From the NCBI GenBank assembly GCA_947452135.1, contig CANGBT010000005.1, forward strand, positions 1 to 47,559: a stretch of 47,559 nt of DNA. The letters run 5' to 3'. This DNA comes from Burkholderiales bacterium. GTDB taxonomy: Bacteria; Pseudomonadota; Gammaproteobacteria; Burkholderiales; Burkholderiaceae_C. This document shows positions 43,125 through 47,559 of the stretch, piece by piece. Each line of letters begins with the position of its first letter. Within the stretch, counting starts at the first letter, position 1. Under the pieces are notes generated by a model. That model was given only the letters and a program-made list of their open reading frames with translations, searched no databases and was not told the DNA's origin. Both the position numbers and the translations under genes were made by a program.

Positions 43125-44525
43125 TCAGAACGTCACGACGACCGAAGCGCCGAACAGCTGGTTGTTCTTTTTCCACTCGGCCTGATCGAGGTATTCGAAG
43201 ACCCGGCGGTCGGCAAAGTCGAAGCGGTATTCGAGCTTGAACAGCGTGTACTCGTTGAAGCGGTAATTGCCCCCCACGCTCAGCGCGTAGCGGTCGGAGC
43301 CGTGCTGACCCTGGTTGAGCACACCGTCGCGGCTGTAGCCCAGACCGATGCCGTTGATCCCGTCGTTTCCGAAACCGAGCAATCCGCCGCCATGCAGGCG
43401 GTTGTAGATGTAGTCGGCACGGATCACCCCTTCAAGCCGTGGATCGAACTTGTAGGCCAGCAGACCCGACAGACCCCACCACTGGGCATCCTGGGCATTG
43501 CCGTTGGCGTCGGTTGCGACGGCTGCGTCAGTCTGCCGGCCGAAGCTGACCTCGCCTTGCATGGTCCAGTCGCCGCGCGTGTAGAAGCCATCGACCTCGA
43601 ACAGATTGACGCCGGTGTCGGCACCCCCGTTGGGGTTGTAGGCCTTGCCGTGGACGCCAGCGAAGCCGATGCCGGAGTATTCGTTGATGGTGTAGTCGCC
43701 ACGGTAGGCCAGCACCGGCGTCTTGTCGCCGGATGCCTTCTTGGTGGCGTTCATGTTGCCCACCACGCCTTTGACGATCCACGCGCCACGCGTGACTTCG
43801 AGGCCGGCGCCGGTGTACGACAGCGGCGCGACCAGGTCGAACAACAGGTTGTGCGTGACCAGCTTGTTTTGCGCCGCCGGCAGCATTTCATAGCCGGACC
43901 AGTCGGGGATCTGGCCGACGATCAGGCGTGTCTTCTCGTCGGTCAGGGGGATGGAGGCGCTGGCCTCGTGAACGACTGACCCGCCGATGTTGGCGCCAAT
44001 GCCCCGATCGGGCATCAGCGTCAGGTGCAGCTTGGTGCCACCTTCGAATTCCTTGAGGAAGTCGATCGTGGCCGTGCCGATGAAGGAGTTGTCGTAGGCG
44101 TACGGGTGGTCGCCGTCGTGCACGTTGTTGAGCAACTGGAAGCCGGCCGTGTCTTGCGCCTTGTTGTAGATGAACACCGGGTCGATGCTGCCGCTGATCT
44201 TCAGACCCTTGAACGACGACGCCTCGCGCTGGTCTTCAAGCGCGTCGACCTTGACCGCCAGGCGGCCCAGTTCGCGGGCTTGATCGGGCGTCATGCCGGC
44301 CGGCGCGGGGGCTGCCGCCCACCCGGTCGGGGGCGCCACGGCCGCCACTGGTGCAGGTGCCGGCTTGGCCGCCTCGGCGGTCTTGAGCTTGTCCTCGAGT
44401 TGCGTCACGCGGTCGCGCAGCGCACGCAGTTCCTTGAGCAACTCGGCGTTCGATTGCGCAGCCGCGGGCAGCGGGAAGGCAGCCGCAACGGCCAGGGCAA
44501 GACAGGAGGATCGCCAGATCGTCAT
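43125..44525 (-). CDS. Porin-like outer-membrane protein with an N-terminal coiled coil
   Basis: A 466-residue protein with a signal peptide (MTIWRSSCLALAVAAAFPLPAAA), a coiled-coil stretch (ELLKELRALRDRVTQLEDKLK), a Pro/Ala linker, and a C-terminal barrel-like region ending in Phe. The layout resembles DUF3138-type and other substrate-specific porins of Burkholderiales. AAAGGAA precedes the ATG at 44525. Set between the pot transporter genes and the polyamine catabolic genes, it probably admits polyamines or a related amine through the outer membrane. Confidence 0.78.
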   Translation of the reverse strand: MTIWRSSCLALAVAAAFPLPAAAQSNAELLKELRALRDRVTQLEDKLKTAEAAKPAPAPVAAVAPPTGWAAAPAPAGMTPDQARELGRLAVKVDALEDQREASSFKGLKISGSIDPVFIYNKAQDTAGFQLLNNVHDGDHPYAYDNSFIGTATIDFLKEFEGGTKLHLTLMPDRGIGANIGGSVVHEASASIPLTDEKTRLIVGQIPDWSGYEMLPAAQNKLVTHNLLFDLVAPLSYTGAGLEVTRGAWIVKGVVGNMNATKKASGDKTPVLAYRGDYTINEYSGIGFAGVHGKAYNPNGGADTGVNLFEVDGFYTRGDWTMQGEVSFGRQTDAAVATDANGNAQDAQWWGLSGLLAYKFDPRLEGVIRADYIYNRLHGGGLLGFGNDGINGIGLGYSRDGVLNQGQHGSDRYALSVGGNYRFNEYTLFKLEYRFDFADRRVFEYLDQAEWKKNNQLFGASVVVTF

Positions 44526-44568
44526 GGTGGGTTCCTTTGAAGTGATGGTGTTGAGCGTGTGGGTTGGG

Positions 44569-45408
44569 TCAGGCGCGGTTGGCCTGTGCCATTTCGAGCG
44601 AGCGGTTGCGCTCGGCACGGGCGATGAAGTAGCTGGCGAGGACCACGCCGATGGCCACCACGACCACGATCACCGTGGCCACGGCGTTGACGGTCGGGTT
44701 GAGGCCAAGGCGGGCGCGCGAAAAGATCACCAGCGGCATGGTGGTCGAGCCCGGGCCCGACAAGAAGGCAGACAGCACCACGTCATCGAGCGACAGCGTG
44801 AAGGTGAGCAGCCACGCGGACATCAGCGACTGCGAAATCATCGGCAGCGTGACCAGCGTGAAGACCTGCCAGGGCCGCGCACCCAGGTCCATGGCGGCTT
44901 CTTCGAGTTGAGGGTTGAGCTCTTGCAGCCGCGCCTGGACCACCACCGTGGCGTAGGCCATGCCCAGCAGCAAATGGCCCATCCAGATGGTGAGCGTGCC
45001 GCGATCGGGAAAGCCCAGCGCGCGCTGCACCGACACCAGCATCAGCAGCAAAGACAACCCGATGATCACTTCGGGCATCACCAGCGGCGCGTTGACCATG
45101 CCCGAGAACAGCGTGCGGCCGGTGAACCGGTGGTACTTGACCAGCGCAAAGGCAGCCAGCGTGCCCAGCAGCACCGACGAGCACGCGGTAAAGAACGCGA
45201 TGCGCATCGACAGGCCGAAGGCGGTGATCATTTCGTCGTCCGCGGCCAGCGCCGCGTACCACTTCAGCGTGAAGCCGCGCCAGGCGTTGGGCACCGGCGA
45301 GTCGTTGAACGAATACAACACCAGCGCCACGATGGGCAGGTACAAAAAGACGAAGCCCGCGGCGAGCCAGCCCTTGCCGAACCAGCGGTGCAGCATCGAG
45401 CCCGTCAT
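44569..45408 (-). CDS. potI: Putrescine/spermidine ABC transporter permease PotI
   Basis: A 279-residue inner-membrane protein with six predicted helices and the EEAAMDLGA coupling loop that contacts the ATPase. The opening FVFLYLPIVALVLYSFND is typical of PotI/PotC. It overlaps potH by four bases. It forms the permease with PotH and takes substrate from the periplasmic binding protein PotF. Confidence 0.9.
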   Translation of the reverse strand: MTGSMLHRWFGKGWLAAGFVFLYLPIVALVLYSFNDSPVPNAWRGFTLKWYAALAADDEMITAFGLSMRIAFFTACSSVLLGTLAAFALVKYHRFTGRTLFSGMVNAPLVMPEVIIGLSLLLMLVSVQRALGFPDRGTLTIWMGHLLLGMAYATVVVQARLQELNPQLEEAAMDLGARPWQVFTLVTLPMISQSLMSAWLLTFTLSLDDVVLSAFLSGPGSTTMPLVIFSRARLGLNPTVNAVATVIVVVVAIGVVLASYFIARAERNRSLEMAQANRA

Positions 45409-46324
45409 TTGCGCACCTCGTTGGCTTCAGCCTGGTACTTGCTGAACACGGCCAGCGGCACCAGGATCAGCAGCACCATCACCACGGCCACCGACGAGGC
45501 CATCGGCCAGTCGTTGTTGCTGAAGAACTCGTCCCACAGCACCCGTCCGATCATCAGCGTTTGCGGACCGCCGAGCAGTTCGGGGATCACGAACTCGCCC
45601 ACGCAGGGGATGAACACCAGCATCGAGCCGGCAATGATCCCGGCCTTGGACAGCGGCACGGTCACCTTCCAGAAGGCCACCAGTGGCGTGGCGCCCAGAT
45701 CGGTGGCCGCCTCGAGCAGCCGCATGTCCATCTTCGACAGGTTGGAGTACAGCGGCAAGATCATGAACGGCAAGTAGGTGTAGGTCATGCCCAGCACCAG
45801 AGAGAACGGCGAGTTCATCAACTGGCCGGGTGCGGGAACCAGACCCATCGAAGCCATCACCTGATCGAGCCCGCTGCCCACGAGCAGGTCATAGGCCCAG
45901 CCGTTTTCGCTGAGCAGGCCCTTCCAGGCGTACACGCGCAGCAGGAACGACGTCCAGAACGGCAGCATCACCAGCATCAGCAACGCCGGCTGCGCCGTGG
46001 GCTTGGCGCGCGCCATGAAGTACGCGAACGGGTAGCCGATCAGCAGGCAAAAAAACGTGGTGCAGCCGGCGTACTTCAGGCTCGACAGGTAAGTCTTGAA
46101 GTACAGATCGTCTTCGGTGATGAAGACATAGTTGCTGAACTTCAGCGTGAGCGACACCGCGCCGTCGGCGACCGTGATCAGGTCCTTGAAGGTCACCGTT
46201 TCCATTTCGGACACGCTGATCTTCATCACGATCAGGAACGGGAACAAGAAGAACACCAGCAGCCACGCGTACGGAATCCCGATGACCGCCGAGCGGCCAC
46301 CGAACAGGCGTGCGAGCCACGACT

Positions 46325-46328
<4 letters not shown>
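45405..46328 (-). CDS. potH: Putrescine/spermidine ABC transporter permease PotH
   Basis: A 307-residue permease with six helices and the coupling loop LLEAATDLGATPL. The opening IGIPYAWLLVFFLFPFLIVMK is typical of PotH. The ATG at 46328 overlaps the potG stop by four bases; a longer frame to 46370 lies in potG. It is the partner of PotI. Confidence 0.9.
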
Positions 46329-47470
<1,142 letters not shown>

Positions 47471-47489
47471 GAGACTGTCGGGCGAGGGC

Positions 47490-47559
47490 TCACAGGCCCG
47501 TCTTGAAGGACGTGAAGGTGCGCGTCATCAGGCGGCGCAAGTCGTTGCTGAGCGAGTCG
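47490..47559 (-). CDS. potF: Putrescine-binding protein PotF, C-terminal end only
   Basis: Only the last 22 codons are in the window, ending at the TGA at 47490. They read LRRLMTRTFTSFKTGL, much like the RTWTRxKTG end of PotF-type periplasmic polyamine-binding proteins. The gene order potF-potG-potH-potI supports the call. Confidence 0.75.
   Translation of the reverse strand, partial: DSLSNDLRRLMTRTFTSFKTGL

Overview
The window is high-GC, gene-dense DNA from a Gram-negative bacterium, most likely a betaproteobacterium of the order Burkholderiales. This rests on the split arnA (separate formyltransferase and dehydrogenase genes), the general gene content (purU, dusA, potFGHI with a gamma-glutamyl polyamine pathway) and the codon usage; the genus is not resolved. 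No rRNA, tRNA, CRISPR array, insertion sequence or phage gene was found.

Layout. (1) 1-3678: the end of an arn operon (formyltransferase, dehydrogenase, deformylase ArnD) for 4-amino-4-deoxy-L-arabinose lipid A modification, running into an lptF-type LPS-export permease. (2) 3691-10324: mixed genes: purU, a two-helix/zinc-ribbon mini-protein, a fatty acid desaturase, a periplasmic D-Ala-D-Ala carboxypeptidase, a concentrative nucleoside transporter and a porin. (3) 10391-37243: a roughly 27 kb lipid region of 25 genes, which I read as a sphingolipid (ceramide) biosynthesis, head-group, glycosylation and export system. (4) 37462-40267: dusA-mtnA-aldolase, all start/stop coupled, suggesting a DHAP-shunt type salvage of methylthioribose. 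(5) 40227-47559: a minus-strand polyamine operon, potF(partial)-potG-potH-potI-porin-aldehyde dehydrogenase-glutamate:polyamine ligase.

The sphingolipid region in functional order. A serine palmitoyltransferase, its own acyl carrier protein and a fatty acyl-AMP ligase form one overlapping operon (10391-13691). A second acyl-AMP ligase fused to a carrier domain lies just upstream with a P450 (13892-17158), and a phosphopantetheinyl transferase is divergent from them. An SDR-type reductase like CerR (27531-28520) would reduce 3-ketosphinganine, and a GNAT-like protein like the bacterial ceramide synthase (19629-20756) would N-acylate it. A lipid kinase (35124-36128), a LicC-type cytidylyltransferase, a second nucleotidyltransferase, a CDP-alcohol phosphotransferase and a Tam41-like protein would build a phosphorylated head group. 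A 2OG-Fe(II) oxygenase, a P450 and a desaturase could modify the chains. Three putative glycosyltransferases and an FkbM methyltransferase could add and trim sugars. An MsbA-like ABC transporter and a second LptF/LptG pair could carry the product to the outer membrane. Its genetic organisation resembles a parallel version of the LPS pathway built on ceramide.

The core sphingolipid assignments follow from family knowledge, chiefly the Caulobacter pathway. The export route, the head-group chemistry and the glycosylation are inference. Many genes in the region overlap by 1, 4, 8 or 22 bases, so translation is probably coupled across long stretches. The FkbM gene at 29319-30266 is clearly AT-richer than its surroundings and looks acquired.
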